Origin: Pseudochrobactrum sp. sp1633
Lineage (GTDB): Bacteria; Pseudomonadota; Alphaproteobacteria; Rhizobiales; Rhizobiaceae
Assembly: GCF_030376605.1 (NCBI RefSeq)
Contig: NZ_JARRAE010000004.1
Location: forward strand, 248,001-312,000
Direction: 5' to 3'
Length of the DNA stretch: 64,000 nt
Shown: piece after piece, positions 17,297-26,605 of the stretch
How positions within the stretch are numbered: the first letter of the stretch is position 1
Layout: each line of letters opens with the position of its first letter
The notes under the pieces: model-generated
Seen by the model: only the letters and a program-made list of their open reading frames with translations
The model's database searches: none
Told to the model about the DNA's origin: nothing
Program-made: the position numbers and the translations under genes

Positions 17297-19018
17297 ATGA
17301 TACGGGTAATCCTGTTTCTTGTTGTTGTGGCAGCGCTGGGGCTTGGTTTTGGCTGGCTGGCAGACCGTCCGGGTGATCTGGTCTTCACATTTGCCGGAGA
17401 GCGGCACAATATTTCTCTGATGGTCGCTGCCAGTCTGGTGGTTGCTGTTACCGCCGGAGCAATGCTGCTGTGGTGGATCGTTAAAAATCTGATCCGCTCG
17501 CCGTATATTTTGCAGCGTCATTTCCGTGCGCGCAAACGTGACCGTGGTTATCAGTCGCTCTCCACAGGGTTGATTGCAGCCGGAGCCGGTGATGCAGAAG
17601 CGGCACGCCGTATGAGCAAACAGGCAGCCAAATTACTGCGTGCCGATCAGGAGCCGCTGATCCGCTTGCTGGATGCCCAGACAGCCCTGCTGGAAGGCCG
17701 CAAAGATGATGTGCGCCGGCATTTTGAGGCGATGATTGCTGATCCTGAAACCAAGCTTCTGGGATTGCGGGGGCTGTATCTTGAAGCCAACCGCGAGGGT
17801 GTACGCGAAGCTGCATTTCAGTATGCGCAGGAAGCAATCACATTGGCACCGCAGCTGGAATGGGCATCAAATGCAGTTCTGGGACATAAGGTGCTGGAAG
17901 GTGATGTTTCAGGTGCGCTTCGGGTGCTTGAGGCACGTAAGGCGGTCATTCCTTATGGCAAAGATGGTAAAGCTGCCCGCGAGGCATTGAACCGCAATCG
18001 TGCGGTTTTACTGACGGCACAGGCGATGCATGATTTTGATACAGATGCCGTTGCCTCACGTGATGCTGCGAACGAGGCCTATAAACTGGAGCCGGAACTG
18101 ATACCGGCAGCCTTGATCGCCGCGCGTTGTTTGCTGCGTGACGGCAATATCCGCAAAGGCAATCGTATTCTTGAAGCGGCATGGAAGCGTGAGCCGCATC
18201 CTGAGATTGCAGAAGCCTATATTCATGGCCGTGCCGGAGACACAGCGCTTGACCGCTTAAAAAAGGCACGCCTGCTCGCAGGCTTGCGCAGCAATCATGC
18301 AGAATCCGCACTGATTGTCGCTCAGGCGGCGCTGGATGCCGGAGAGCTAAAGCTGGCGCGTGAAAATGCTGAAGCGGCACTGAGGCTCACCCCGCGTGAA
18401 AGCGCCTATCTGCTGATGGCCGATATTGAGGAAGCACAGACCGGCGATCAGGGACGTGTACGTGAATGGCTGGCGCGGGCGGTGAAAGCACCGCGTGATC
18501 CGGCATGGACGGCCGATGGTGTGGTGTCTGCACACTGGGCTCCGGCCTCGCCGGTGACAGGCCGTTTGAACGCTTTTGAGTGGAAGGTGCCGCTGACAGA
18601 AATAACGACGGATACGTCTCCGGTTCTTGAAGGCGAAGATCTGACAAGCCGTATTTTGCCTGTCGGTTATTCCGGCAACCAACAAAGCGAGGCTGATCGT
18701 AACACGGTTGACTTAGCAGCAGTTGATCCGGTTTTTCGGGATGATATTGATGATGCCGAAATGATATCTGTTGTGCCGGAGCCGCAAAGAACGCAACCAA
18801 AATCCGAACCGCAGAAAACGGAAAGTGATCTGCGTACCGCTAAAGTAACGATTTTATCCGAAGCTCCGGATAACCCTGTCGTGCAAAATATGAAAGAAAA
18901 ACAGGCGGAAGACATCAGAAGTCAGGATGAAAAACATAGTCTGATTGTTGATGATCCGGGTGTGAATGCCGATACAGAGCTGCCGGTTCGCAAGGAAAGC
19001 ACTTTCCGGTTGTTTTGA
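17297..19018 (+). CDS. hemY: HemY N-terminal domain / TPR membrane protein
   Basis: This is the proteobacterial 'HemY' of the hemCD cluster, not protoporphyrinogen oxidase. Two transmembrane helices (about 3-22 and 41-63) carry the HemY_N domain. TPR-like helical repeats fill about residues 85-400, and a low-complexity acidic tail extends to 573. The role in heme synthesis or envelope function is unproven; it always accompanies hemC-hemD-Mic60. The gene starts 24 bases after the Mic60 stop, preceded by GAAAGGGAG. Confidence 0.88.
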   Translation: MIRVILFLVVVAALGLGFGWLADRPGDLVFTFAGERHNISLMVAASLVVAVTAGAMLLWWIVKNLIRSPYILQRHFRARKRDRGYQSLSTGLIAAGAGDAEAARRMSKQAAKLLRADQEPLIRLLDAQTALLEGRKDDVRRHFEAMIADPETKLLGLRGLYLEANREGVREAAFQYAQEAITLAPQLEWASNAVLGHKVLEGDVSGALRVLEARKAVIPYGKDGKAAREALNRNRAVLLTAQAMHDFDTDAVASRDAANEAYKLEPELIPAALIAARCLLRDGNIRKGNRILEAAWKREPHPEIAEAYIHGRAGDTALDRLKKARLLAGLRSNHAESALIVAQAALDAGELKLARENAEAALRLTPRESAYLLMADIEEAQTGDQGRVREWLARAVKAPRDPAWTADGVVSAHWAPASPVTGRLNAFEWKVPLTEITTDTSPVLEGEDLTSRILPVGYSGNQQSEADRNTVDLAAVDPVFRDDIDDAEMISVVPEPQRTQPKSEPQKTESDLRTAKVTILSEAPDNPVVQNMKEKQAEDIRSQDEKHSLIVDDPGVNADTELPVRKESTFRLF

Positions 19019-19226
19019 TTCTGAGCAAGAAAGAGGCAGTCGGTCTGTTTTGATTTCGTTTTCGCAATATAAATCAGGCGAACACATGTTTTTTGTTGCA
19101 GCTTGGTGACTCTGCCAAAGTTTAGCAGATGCTTGTAAGGCAAAGCACCTCTCCATACTTGGCTCCCTATAACGAGCAGGCTATGTTGAAGTGCATATCA
19201 AAGGCTGTACAAGCACTGGAGCATGT

Positions 19227-19778
19227 ATGTTTGAGCGTCTGTTGAGTTTTTTCAAAGAATTACCAGGCTTGGATTCCGCTAAGAAAAAACAGACATTTTT
19301 AGATGAAGACCCGCGTCTGGCAGCGGCAGCCCTGATGTTTCATGTGATTGAAGCGGATGGCGAACAGCATGATAAAGAGCGCAAACGTTTGTCTGATTTG
19401 CTGTCACAGGCCTACGACTTGCAGGGAGATGATCTGCAGGCTCTGATCAAAGCTGCTGAAACGGCTGATCAGGAATCCATTGATCTTTATCGATTTACCA
19501 GCGTGTTAAAACGTCATCTCGATGTGCCTGCCCGTTTGAGTTTTATCGAAGTGCTTTGGGAAATGGTCTATGCCGATGGTGATGTGGGCGAGATCGAAGA
19601 TAATATCATGTGGCGGATTGCGGAGCTGATGGGCGTTGATCAGCAGCAGCGTATCGGGCTGAAATTGCGGGTGGCCGAGCGTTCGCAAGCGATGCGCGAT
19701 GCCTTGGCAGCTTTGCCGACCGGTGAAAAACCGGAGCCTCATGTTGATCTGGTCGCTGAGAATGATAAGGCCGATTAA
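19227..19778 (+). CDS. TerB-like (tellurite resistance/DjlA fold) protein
   Basis: A 183-residue soluble protein with the all-helical TerB domain and its duplicated acidic motifs: ALMFHVIEADGEQHDKER and VLWEMVYADGDVGEIEDN, the likely metal-binding sites. Other Ter genes are absent, so tellurite resistance should not be assumed; stand-alone TerB proteins of alphaproteobacteria have no settled role. ATG 19227 follows GGAG. About 200 bases separate it from hemY; I see no gene in that gap. Confidence 0.82.
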   Translation: MFERLLSFFKELPGLDSAKKKQTFLDEDPRLAAAALMFHVIEADGEQHDKERKRLSDLLSQAYDLQGDDLQALIKAAETADQESIDLYRFTSVLKRHLDVPARLSFIEVLWEMVYADGDVGEIEDNIMWRIAELMGVDQQQRIGLKLRVAERSQAMRDALAALPTGEKPEPHVDLVAENDKAD

Positions 19779-19816
19779 CCGGTTCTCCGCATGTAGCGGA
19801 CATAATGCATCGTGAT

Positions 19817-19850
19817 AAAAAAGGCCGTCAAAGACGGCCTTTTATTTTAT
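19817..19850. terminator. Bidirectional terminator between terB-like gene and aqpZ
   Basis: Stem AAAAGGCCGTC / GACGGCCTTTT (19819-19829, 19833-19843) with loop AAA. T tracts occur on the exit side for both convergent genes. Confidence 0.92.
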
Positions 19851-19862
19851 TGTTGCTGCAAA

Positions 19863-20567
19863 TTAGTCTTTTGCGAGCAGACCTTTCCAGATGATGGCGC
19901 CGATTGCTGCGCCGATCAGCGGTGCTACCCAGAACAGCCAGAGCTGGCTGATCGCCGCTGTATCTGCAAATAGTGCTGCTGCAGTGGAGCGTGCCGGATT
20001 AACCGATGTATTGGTTACAGGGATCGAGATCAAATGGATCAGCGTCAGTCCCAGACCAATGGCAATCGGTGCAAAACCGGCCGGAGCACGGGATGATGTG
20101 GAACCGAGAATAATGATCAGGAAGAAGGCAGTCAGAACCACTTCAATCGCAAAAGCTGCGCCAAGGCCATATTTGCCCGGAGACAATTCGCCGTAACCAT
20201 TCGATGCGAAACCGCCTGCGCTGAAATCAGCTTTGCCGCTGGCAATAAAATAAAGGATAGCGGCTGCAATGATGCCGCCAACGACTTGGGCAATCCAGTA
20301 AGGAATAAGGTCTTTCGCCTCAAAGCGACCGCCCAGAGTGAGGCCGAGTGTGACTGCGGGATTGAAGTGCCCGCCTGAAATTCCCCCCACGGCGTAAGCC
20401 ATTGTCAGAACAGTCAGACCAAATGCCAGCGCAACACCGGCAAAGCCAATGCCCAGTTCAGGAAATGCAGCTGCGAGTACAGCGCTGCCGCAGCCGCCGA
20501 AGACCAGCCAGAATGTTCCGAAACATTCCGCTGATAGTTTATTCATCATGGAAGGCGTATCTTGCAT
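19863..20567 (-). CDS. aqpZ: Aquaporin Z
   Basis: Six-helix water channel of the MIP family with both selectivity loops: HFNPAVTLG (NPA at about 69-71) and SVNPARSTA. It also has the family beginning [21 protein letters not shown]. Length is 234 residues, typical for AqpZ rather than glycerol facilitators, which carry longer loops. ATG 20567 ([10 protein letters not shown]) has GGGGA eight bases upstream; the upstream extension of the frame is non-conserved. The 390 bases before the next gene's chosen start are AT-rich, with no other gene seen. Confidence 0.95.
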   Translation of the reverse strand: MQDTPSMMNKLSAECFGTFWLVFGGCGSAVLAAAFPELGIGFAGVALAFGLTVLTMAYAVGGISGGHFNPAVTLGLTLGGRFEAKDLIPYWIAQVVGGIIAAAILYFIASGKADFSAGGFASNGYGELSPGKYGLGAAFAIEVVLTAFFLIIILGSTSSRAPAGFAPIAIGLGLTLIHLISIPVTNTSVNPARSTAAALFADTAAISQLWLFWVAPLIGAAIGAIIWKGLLAKD

Positions 20568-20958
20568 GTTCATTCCCCGTAAACGGTTGAGAAAAACTGA
20601 AAATCTGGAACGGAATATTATTGCCCCATGAATATGGACAGATTTCTCAAGATTGAACAGTCTTTTTTTGAACACAATTGGTGTAAATATTTGTCTTCAA
20701 AGGAAATATTGCGTTCTATATTATAATTATTATAAAATAGCTGAAGGTATTAAACGGAAAAAGAGCCCGGTTTTCGTGCAGGTATAGCAGGGCAGTAAAG
20801 ATTACTGTGTGCAGATCACATGATTATAAGCAGGTTTGATTTTTCAGTCTGTTACGGTGTTTTAAAGTGTTGTAACGTCTTAACAAAGTGTGAACGGCGC
20901 AGGCCGTTCTCTGAAGTTTCGGGATAATACCCTAACGGTTTCCGGAGTACCGGTATTG

Positions 20959-21228
20959 ATGTCTATGTTTGAGCGCCGACATGTTTTTAATGCCAGATTG
21001 CTTTGTTTGCCTCTGGTCGCCTTGCTGGCGGGCTGCACAGGAACCGCAACGGCCTGGACAGAAAAAGTAACAATTGAAAAAGTTGAGCTGCCTAAAGAAT
21101 GTGCCGGCTGGCAGAAAATCAACTTCAAGCAACGTGCTTATTACGCATTGATGCGGGAAGATCCGGCGCTGATTATGGAAATTGATTCACATAATCTTAA
21201 AGGCAAAAACCTTGGCTGCTGGGAATAA
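20959..21228 (+). CDS. Small putative lipoprotein
   Basis: An 89-residue protein with a signal peptide ending in a lipobox (LVALLAGC, lipidated C26), then a short mature domain (WTEKVTIEKVELPKECAGW). Two further cysteines in the mature part may pair. I do not recognise the family. It is monocistronic, with about 280 bases of AT-rich upstream DNA. ATG 20959 or 20965 are both possible; the signal peptide is the same. Confidence 0.7.
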   Translation: MSMFERRHVFNARLLCLPLVALLAGCTGTATAWTEKVTIEKVELPKECAGWQKINFKQRAYYALMREDPALIMEIDSHNLKGKNLGCWE

Positions 21229-21372
21229 AAATGCTTGAGCATTTCGCTGGTATAAAAGATTTCGGTTAACGTCTGTGGCCATGCGATATTTTTAGGAAAC
21301 CGGAGTGTGCCGTGATTAAGATTAACGCGACACGCTTGGTGATTTGTCTGTAGCTGTTTTGATTCAGGATAG

Positions 21373-22155
21373 ATGATGCATCTGGATATTATTGAGCTGC
21401 AATCATTTTACGCGACAGCTCTGGGCAAGCTGGCTGTTTCCACAATCTCTTCTGCGCTGGAGCCTTTATGGCTGCCGATGCCGCAGGAGCGGCTTGTCGG
21501 TATTGGTTATACGCTGCCCTATCTCGATCATTATGCATCCCGCGCTGAGCGTGCTTTCGCTTTTATGCCTGCACGGCAGGGCGCGACGGGCTGGCCGCAT
21601 GATGCGGCACTGAGCACCGCACTGGTCTATGATGAAGAACTGCCATTGCCTGACAGTTCTGTTGACCGCATTTTGCTGGTGCATACGCTTGAATTTTCAG
21701 AAAGCAGCGCAGAAACGCTGAAAGAAATGTGGCGTGTTTTGTCACCGAACGGACAGTTGATTGTGGTCGTGCCGAACCGCCGTGGTGTTTGGGCACGAAT
21801 GGAGCACACGCCTTTCGGCAGCGGACGCCCCTTCAGCCGCGGGCAATTATTGCAGGCTTTTCGTGAGGCAAATTTCACACCGGGTAAAGTGGTCAATGCG
21901 CTGCATGTGCCGCCGACACGCTGGCGCTGGCTGCAACAATCATCCGGTCTGATCGAAACTGTCGGCACACGTCTGTGGCCGCTGTTTGGCGGAGTGGTGA
22001 TTGGTGAGGCACATAAGCGCCTTTATCAGGGATTGCCGGTGCTGAAACGCTCATCACGGCGCGTTTTTGTGCCGGTACTCACCCCGCAAGGAACCGCACG
22101 GCAGCAGCCGGTTAAAGTGACCGTTCATGATCAAAGGGAACGGTCCGGTTTATAA
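21373..22155 (+). CDS. Class I SAM-dependent methyltransferase (type 11)
   Basis: A 260-residue protein of the Methyltransf_11 group. Motif I is divergent (VGIGYTLPYL), the acidic LPLPDSSVDRILLVHTLEF segment corresponds to motif IV, and ALKEMW-type helix plus LSPNGQLIVVVPNRRG form the following strands. Its substrate is unknown. In Rhizobiales this gene usually stands near gloB. It converges on metW with an 8-base gap. ATG 21373 is preceded by AGGATAG. Confidence 0.8.
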   Translation: MMHLDIIELQSFYATALGKLAVSTISSALEPLWLPMPQERLVGIGYTLPYLDHYASRAERAFAFMPARQGATGWPHDAALSTALVYDEELPLPDSSVDRILLVHTLEFSESSAETLKEMWRVLSPNGQLIVVVPNRRGVWARMEHTPFGSGRPFSRGQLLQAFREANFTPGKVVNALHVPPTRWRWLQQSSGLIETVGTRLWPLFGGVVIGEAHKRLYQGLPVLKRSSRRVFVPVLTPQGTARQQPVKVTVHDQRERSGL

Positions 22156-22163
22156 AACTATAC

Positions 22164-22838
22164 TCAGCGCTTGAGCAGAAAAACCGCTTGCTGACCAAGC
22201 AGGTTCCACATGCCCCAAGGCAGGCTGAACGGCATGCGCTCGCCGTTACGGTTCAGTGCCACTGCATCTTCAACCGTTGCACCGACTTCCTTCGTCATAT
22301 CGACAAAATCACGGATAGTGCAGAAATGAATATTCGGCGTATCATACCAGCTGAACGGCAGTTCTTTGGTCACCGGCATCCGTCCGCGGAACATGAGTGA
22401 ACCACGCACACGCCAATAGCCGAAATTGGGAATAGAGACGATGGCACGCTCACCGATGCGCAATAATTCGCTCAGAACCTTTTTCGGATTAAGCGTTGCC
22501 TGCAATGTCTGTGACAGGATCACATAATCAAAGCTGGAATCCGGATAATAAACCAGATCGCGGTCAGCATCGCCCTGAATAACCGATAGCCCGCGCATCA
22601 GGCACTGGTTCACACCGCTTTGCGACAGCTCAACACCGCGGCCGTCAACTTTACGCGTATCGCGCAGCAGCTGCAGCAATTCACCGTCACTGCATCCGAC
22701 ATCCAGCACCCGTGTACCGGGGCGCACCAGCGAGGCGATAATATCGAAATCGACGCGATTATGAATATGCAGGTTTTCAGTATTTTCCTGTCCGAAAACT
22801 GAAATTCCGTTTGATGTCTCAGCCTTGATGTCAGTCAT
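22164..22838 (-). CDS. metW: Methionine biosynthesis protein MetW
   Basis: SAM-binding Rossmann protein (VLDVGCSDGELLQLL) of 224 residues, with the family phrases FDYVILSQTLQATLNPKKVL and SIPNFGYWRVRGSL. MetW works with MetX in the acetyl-homoserine route, probably as a partner or regulator of the acetyltransferase rather than as a simple methyltransferase. It starts 5 bases after the metX stop, so the two form an operon. Confidence 0.95.
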   Translation of the reverse strand: MTDIKAETSNGISVFGQENTENLHIHNRVDFDIIASLVRPGTRVLDVGCSDGELLQLLRDTRKVDGRGVELSQSGVNQCLMRGLSVIQGDADRDLVYYPDSSFDYVILSQTLQATLNPKKVLSELLRIGERAIVSIPNFGYWRVRGSLMFRGRMPVTKELPFSWYDTPNIHFCTIRDFVDMTKEVGATVEDAVALNRNGERMPFSLPWGMWNLLGQQAVFLLKR

Positions 22839-22843
22839 GCCGG

Positions 22844-24025
22844 TTACAGGCCTTTCGCACGGGCTGCAGAACGGATAAAGCCGTCGATCGTTGAAAATAA
22901 TACAGGCTCATCCAGCAAAAAGGCATCATGACCGCGGTCCGTTTCAATTTCGACAAAGGAAACAGAAGCGCCCGCAGCATTGAGGGCATGAACAACAAGA
23001 CGGCTTTCCGAGGTCGGAAACAGCCAGTCGCTGGAGAAGGACGCCACGAAAAAGCGGGTTTTTGTGCCGGTGAAAGCAGAAGCCAGCAATCCGTTATGTT
23101 CTGCTGCCATGTCGAAATAATCCATAGCGCGCGTCAGATAGAGATAGGAATTGGCATCAAACCGGTCGACGAAGCTATTGCCCTGATAGCGCAGATAGCT
23201 TTCAATCTGAAAATCAGCCTCAAAACCGAAGGTGATATTGGTACGGTCCTGCAGATTGCGTCCGAATTTTCGGTGCAGTGCGGTTTCCGATAAATAGGTG
23301 ATATGCGCAGCCATACGGGCAACGGAAAGCCCTTTGCGCGGCACTGTATCGGATTGAGTGAGATATTGACCATTGAGCCAGAGCGGATCGGCCATCACAG
23401 CCTGACGGCCAACTTCGTTAAAGGCGATATTCTGCGCTGATAGTCGCGCGCCGCTGGCAAGCACAACAGCCGAGAAAACTTTTTCAGGATAGCTCGATGC
23501 CCATTGCAGCACCTGCATACCACCGACCGAGCCGCCGACGACGCCTAATAATTGCTGAATACCGAAATGCTCTACCAGCATGGCCTGTGCCCGCACCATA
23601 TCACCTATGGTGATAATCGGCAGATCAAGCGCGTAGGGTTTGCCGGTTGCCGGATTGACGGAAGCAGGGCCAGTTGAGCCCATGCAGCTGCCGATGACAT
23701 TGGAACAGATCACAAAATAACGGTCTGTGTCGATCGGCTTTCCGGAGCCGACTAATGTGGTCCACCAGCCGTCTTTGCCGGTAATCGGGTTGGTGCTGGC
23801 AACATGCTGATCGCCGGTCAGCGCGTGGCAGATCAGGATTGCGTTGCTCTTATCAGCGTTAAGTGTGCCATAGGACTGATAGGCAATCTGAAACGGGCTC
23901 AGGACAGAACCGCTGTCGAGTTGCAGCGGTTTGTCTTCACCAAAATACACCACCGGGCTGTTCGGCTGAACAGCTTCCTGATTGCGGTTGTCTGTTGAGG
24001 CGGCAGTTTCAGCTGATATTGTCAT
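22844..24025 (-). CDS. metX: Homoserine O-acetyltransferase
   Basis: Alpha/beta-hydrolase-fold enzyme making O-acetyl-L-homoserine, the first committed step to methionine. The nucleophile is S166 in GGSVGGMQ. The catalytic Asp and His lie in FSSDWLFP and DRGHDAF near the C-terminus. [10 protein letters not shown] and SCMGSTGP are further signatures. Length is 393 residues. ATG 24025 ([10 protein letters not shown]) is the best start although no strong Shine-Dalgarno is visible. Its 300-base leader holds a SAM-II-like RNA candidate. Confidence 0.95.
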   Translation of the reverse strand: MTISAETAASTDNRNQEAVQPNSPVVYFGEDKPLQLDSGSVLSPFQIAYQSYGTLNADKSNAILICHALTGDQHVASTNPITGKDGWWTTLVGSGKPIDTDRYFVICSNVIGSCMGSTGPASVNPATGKPYALDLPIITIGDMVRAQAMLVEHFGIQQLLGVVGGSVGGMQVLQWASSYPEKVFSAVVLASGARLSAQNIAFNEVGRQAVMADPLWLNGQYLTQSDTVPRKGLSVARMAAHITYLSETALHRKFGRNLQDRTNITFGFEADFQIESYLRYQGNSFVDRFDANSYLYLTRAMDYFDMAAEHNGLLASAFTGTKTRFFVASFSSDWLFPTSESRLVVHALNAAGASVSFVEIETDRGHDAFLLDEPVLFSTIDGFIRSAARAKGL

Positions 24026-24049
24026 AGACACGTATGCTTTTGAATTTGA

Positions 24050-24112
24050 ACTGTAGCGAGAGCATTTCATGATCAGGCTGGAGTAACCTGATCGCATGAT
24101 CATGCGACAAAT
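24050..24112. repeat. Palindromic intergenic element before metX
   Basis: GAGCATTTCATGATCAGG... pairs imperfectly with CCTGATCGCATGATCATGCG. It carries the GCATTTC module shared with other intergenic palindromes here. Confidence 0.45.
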
Positions 24113-24177
24113 TAAAGAAACCAGAGCAGGCACGGTGATCCAAACGGAATATAGACCGCTCTAGGGGCTATCGGGTC

Positions 24178-24246
24178 TTAAAGTCAAGGTTTCTCTCGAC
24201 TTGTTATGCGATGCGGTTTATTCCGCTTAGGTCAAATCGCGTATCA
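24178..24246 (-). promoter_or_regulatory. Candidate SAM-II-like leader RNA of metX
   Basis: Read on the minus strand, the leader has GCGATTTGACC, a hairpin GCGG-AATAAA-CCGC, ATCGC able to pair back to GCGAT, then ATAACAAGTCG. From memory, the SAM-II (metA) riboswitch has GATTTG...AACAAGTCGCTAAA in this arrangement, upstream of metX/metA in Rhizobiales. The strictly conserved GCTAAA is not present here (AGAGAAA instead), so this may be a variant, a decayed copy or a coincidence. Confidence 0.35.
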
Positions 24247-24341
24247 GAGGTTTATCGGTCTTTATTGCTGATAATATAGTCTGCTACGTTGTTTCATGAA
24301 TAGTCACTTTCAACAATACAGGCTCTTAATATTGGATAAGA

Positions 24342-25454
24342 ATGATGAACGATTTCGCGAAAGCTCAACGCCCGACACCTAAAGCCGGCGTCATGGATAT
24401 TGCCGCTTATGTTCCAGGTAAAGCCACTGTTCACGGTGTTGCCAAGGTACACAAGCTGTCTGCCAATGAAAGCCCGCTGGGTGCAAGCCCGCATGCTGTT
24501 GAAGCTTATCGTGCAACCGATCATTACCTAAGTTCTTATCCGGACGGCGAGGTTATTGCTCTGCGTCAGGCTATTGCGGAAACGCAAGGGCTGAATATTG
24601 AGAATATTCTTTGCGGCAATGGCTCGGATGAATTGCTCGGCCTGCTGTGTCAGACCTATCTTGCACCGGGTGATGAGGCGATTTTTACCGATCACGGGTT
24701 TCTGGTTTATAAAATCCAGACACTGGCTGCCGGTGCAAAGCCGGTTATCGTGAAAGAAAATGATACGGTGATTGATGTGGATGCGGTGCTGGCCGCTGTT
24801 ACAGATAAGACCAAAGTTGTTTTCATCACCAATCCGGGCAACCCGACCGGCACTTATGTACCATTTGAGGAAGTGAAGCGTCTGCATGCTGCGCTGCCAG
24901 CAAATGTTCTTTTGGTGCTGGATGCGGCCTATGCTGAATATGTGCGCAAGAATGATTATGATGCCGGTGTGGCGCTGGTCTCTGCGAGCGATAATGTGGT
25001 GATGACCCGCACATTCTCGAAAATTCACGGGCTGCCTGCTCTGCGCATTGGCTGGATGTATGCACCATCGCATGTCACGGATGCAGTGAACCGTATCCGC
25101 GGGCCTTTCAACATGAACAGCGCGGCGATTGCTGCCGGTACTGCGGCGATCCGTGACCGTGATCATGTGCAGAAGGCTTGCGCTTACAATGCTGAATGGG
25201 CGCAGTGGCTGACAGACGAGTTCACCAAGCTCGGCCTGAAAGTTACACCATCGGTTACCAATTTTCTGCTGGTGCATTTCCCTGATACTCAGAACAAGTC
25301 TGCCGCCAAGGCCGATGAATATCTGCAGTCCAAGGGATATATTCTGCGTCGCGTGACATCCTATGGCTTCCCTGAAGCCCTGCGGATGAGCATCGGCTCG
25401 GAAGAAGCCAATCGCGGTGTGATTGCCGCTCTCACTGAATTTTTGAAGTCCTGA
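24342..25454 (+). CDS. hisC: Histidinol-phosphate aminotransferase
   Basis: PLP enzyme transaminating imidazole-acetol phosphate in histidine synthesis; many alphaproteobacterial members also accept aromatic substrates. Visible features are [40 protein letters not shown] and the Schiff-base lysine K227 in [16 protein letters not shown] follows. Length is 370 residues. GGATAAG precedes tandem ATGs at 24342 and 24345. tyrC follows after one base, so this copy may serve tyrosine/phenylalanine synthesis as well. Confidence 0.93.
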   Translation: MMNDFAKAQRPTPKAGVMDIAAYVPGKATVHGVAKVHKLSANESPLGASPHAVEAYRATDHYLSSYPDGEVIALRQAIAETQGLNIENILCGNGSDELLGLLCQTYLAPGDEAIFTDHGFLVYKIQTLAAGAKPVIVKENDTVIDVDAVLAAVTDKTKVVFITNPGNPTGTYVPFEEVKRLHAALPANVLLVLDAAYAEYVRKNDYDAGVALVSASDNVVMTRTFSKIHGLPALRIGWMYAPSHVTDAVNRIRGPFNMNSAAIAAGTAAIRDRDHVQKACAYNAEWAQWLTDEFTKLGLKVTPSVTNFLLVHFPDTQNKSAAKADEYLQSKGYILRRVTSYGFPEALRMSIGSEEANRGVIAALTEFLKS

Positions 25455-25455
25455 T

Positions 25456-26388
25456 ATGTCTGATATTCATTTTAATAAAATTGCGCTGATCGGTATTGGT
25501 CTGATCGGTTCGTCGCTGGCTCGTGTCATTCGTCGTGAAGGTCTGGCCGGTCATATTGCTATTGCTACCCGCAGTCCTGAAACGCTGAAACGCGCGGAAG
25601 AACTGGGACTGGGCGACAGCTATACAACGGATAATGCAGAAGTTGTCCGCGATGCCGATCTGGTGATCGTCTCCGTGCCTGTGGGCTCCTCCGGTCTGGT
25701 TGCCAGCCAGATTGCCGGAAGCCTCAAAGCCGGTGCGATCGTGACCGATGTGGGCTCCACAAAAGGTTCTGTGATTGCGCAGATGCAGCCAGAATTGCCG
25801 GATTATGTGCATTTCATTCCGGGACACCCGATTGCCGGTACGGAATATTCGGGGCCGGATGCTGGCTTTGCTGATCTGTTCATCAATCGCTGGTGTATTC
25901 TCACACCGCTGCCGGATACGGATGCTGATGAGCTGGCAAAGCTCAATGCGTTTTGGGAAGCTTGTGGTTCCAAAACGGATCAGATGGATCCGCAGCATCA
26001 TGATCTGGTGCTGGCGATCGTTTCGCATCTGCCGCATATTATTGCCTATAATATTGTTGGCACGGCCAATGATCTGGAAAAGGTAACGGAATCGGAAGTC
26101 ATCAAATATTCGGCTTCCGGTTTCCGCGATTTTACCCGTCTGGCAGCGTCTGATCCGACAATGTGGCGCGATGTCTGCCTGCATAATAAAGATGCTATTC
26201 TGGAAATGCTGGGGCGTTTCTCGGAAGATCTGGCATCTTTGCAACGGGCGATCCGCTGGAGTGACGGCGATGCGCTGTTTGACCTGTTTACGCGTACCCG
26301 TGCGATCCGCCGTGGTATTATTGATGCAGGTCAGGAAGTGGATGCACCAAACTTTGGCCGCGAAGCTGCAAGCAAGCCAACGAAATAA
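25456..26388 (+). CDS. tyrC: Prephenate/arogenate (cyclohexadienyl) dehydrogenase
   Basis: NAD-dependent TyrA-type dehydrogenase of tyrosine synthesis, 310 residues. The N-terminal Rossmann motif is LIGIGLIGSSLA (11-22). The catalytic His region reads FIPGHPIAGTEYSGP, and DPQHHDLVLAIVSHLPHIIAY follows in the dimerisation domain. No chorismate mutase or ACT domain is fused. It starts one base after the hisC stop, giving a hisC-tyrC operon. The last 19 coding bases are repeated just after the gene. Confidence 0.93.
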   Translation: MSDIHFNKIALIGIGLIGSSLARVIRREGLAGHIAIATRSPETLKRAEELGLGDSYTTDNAEVVRDADLVIVSVPVGSSGLVASQIAGSLKAGAIVTDVGSTKGSVIAQMQPELPDYVHFIPGHPIAGTEYSGPDAGFADLFINRWCILTPLPDTDADELAKLNAFWEACGSKTDQMDPQHHDLVLAIVSHLPHIIAYNIVGTANDLEKVTESEVIKYSASGFRDFTRLAASDPTMWRDVCLHNKDAILEMLGRFSEDLASLQRAIRWSDGDALFDLFTRTRAIRRGIIDAGQEVDAPNFGREAASKPTK

Positions 26389-26408
26389 TGCGAAGCTGCA
26401 AGCAAGCC
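26360..26408 (+). repeat. 19-bp direct repeat at the tyrC 3' end
   Basis: GCGAAGCTGCAAGCAAGCC occurs at 26360-26378 (inside tyrC) and again at 26390-26408, 30 bases apart. The second copy lies just outside the stop codon. Confidence 0.9.
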
Positions 26409-26439
26409 TAAAGTCTGATCTAAAAGTCGTTATACTTGG

Positions 26440-26530
26440 CTGCAAATGGCAATTTCTACGCTTCCGGTGCTCATGTACATTTAAGTACACTGCGCTCCGG
26501 TTCTCGAAACCACCATTTTCGCTGCGGTCT
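26440..26530. repeat. Large imperfect inverted repeat after tyrC
   Basis: Arms of about 38 bases (CAAATGGCAATTTC..., TCCGGTGCTCATGTAC against GTACACTGCGCTCCGG, ...CCATTTTCG) meet around TTTAA. There is no coding potential. It looks like a mobile or mosaic intergenic element inserted between tyrC and its terminator. Confidence 0.55.
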
Positions 26531-26572
26531 AACGCTTTTTGTTCCAGACTTTGTGTTGGATTGTATGAAAAT

Positions 26573-26602
26573 AAAAAACCCGCCATTTCGGCGGGTTTTT
26601 TT
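26573..26602. terminator. Bidirectional terminator, tyrC / DUF2125 gene
   Basis: AAAAACCCGCC-ATTTC-GGCGGGTTTTT, with A and T tracts on both sides, between convergent genes. Confidence 0.93.
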
Positions 26603-26605
26603 GTA

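Noticed and set aside
19030-19190. Possible tRNA-like fold between hemY and the TerB-like gene
   Set aside because: No consistent cloverleaf or T-loop GTTCGA motif could be drawn.
20803-20821. TGTGTGCAGATCACA, Crp-like site
   Set aside because: Half-site spacing is one base off the TGTGA-N6-TCACA pattern and one half is degenerate.
25432-26586. Open frame of 384 codons antisense to tyrC
   Set aside because: Shadow of tyrC and its flank with biased composition; the sense gene is certain.
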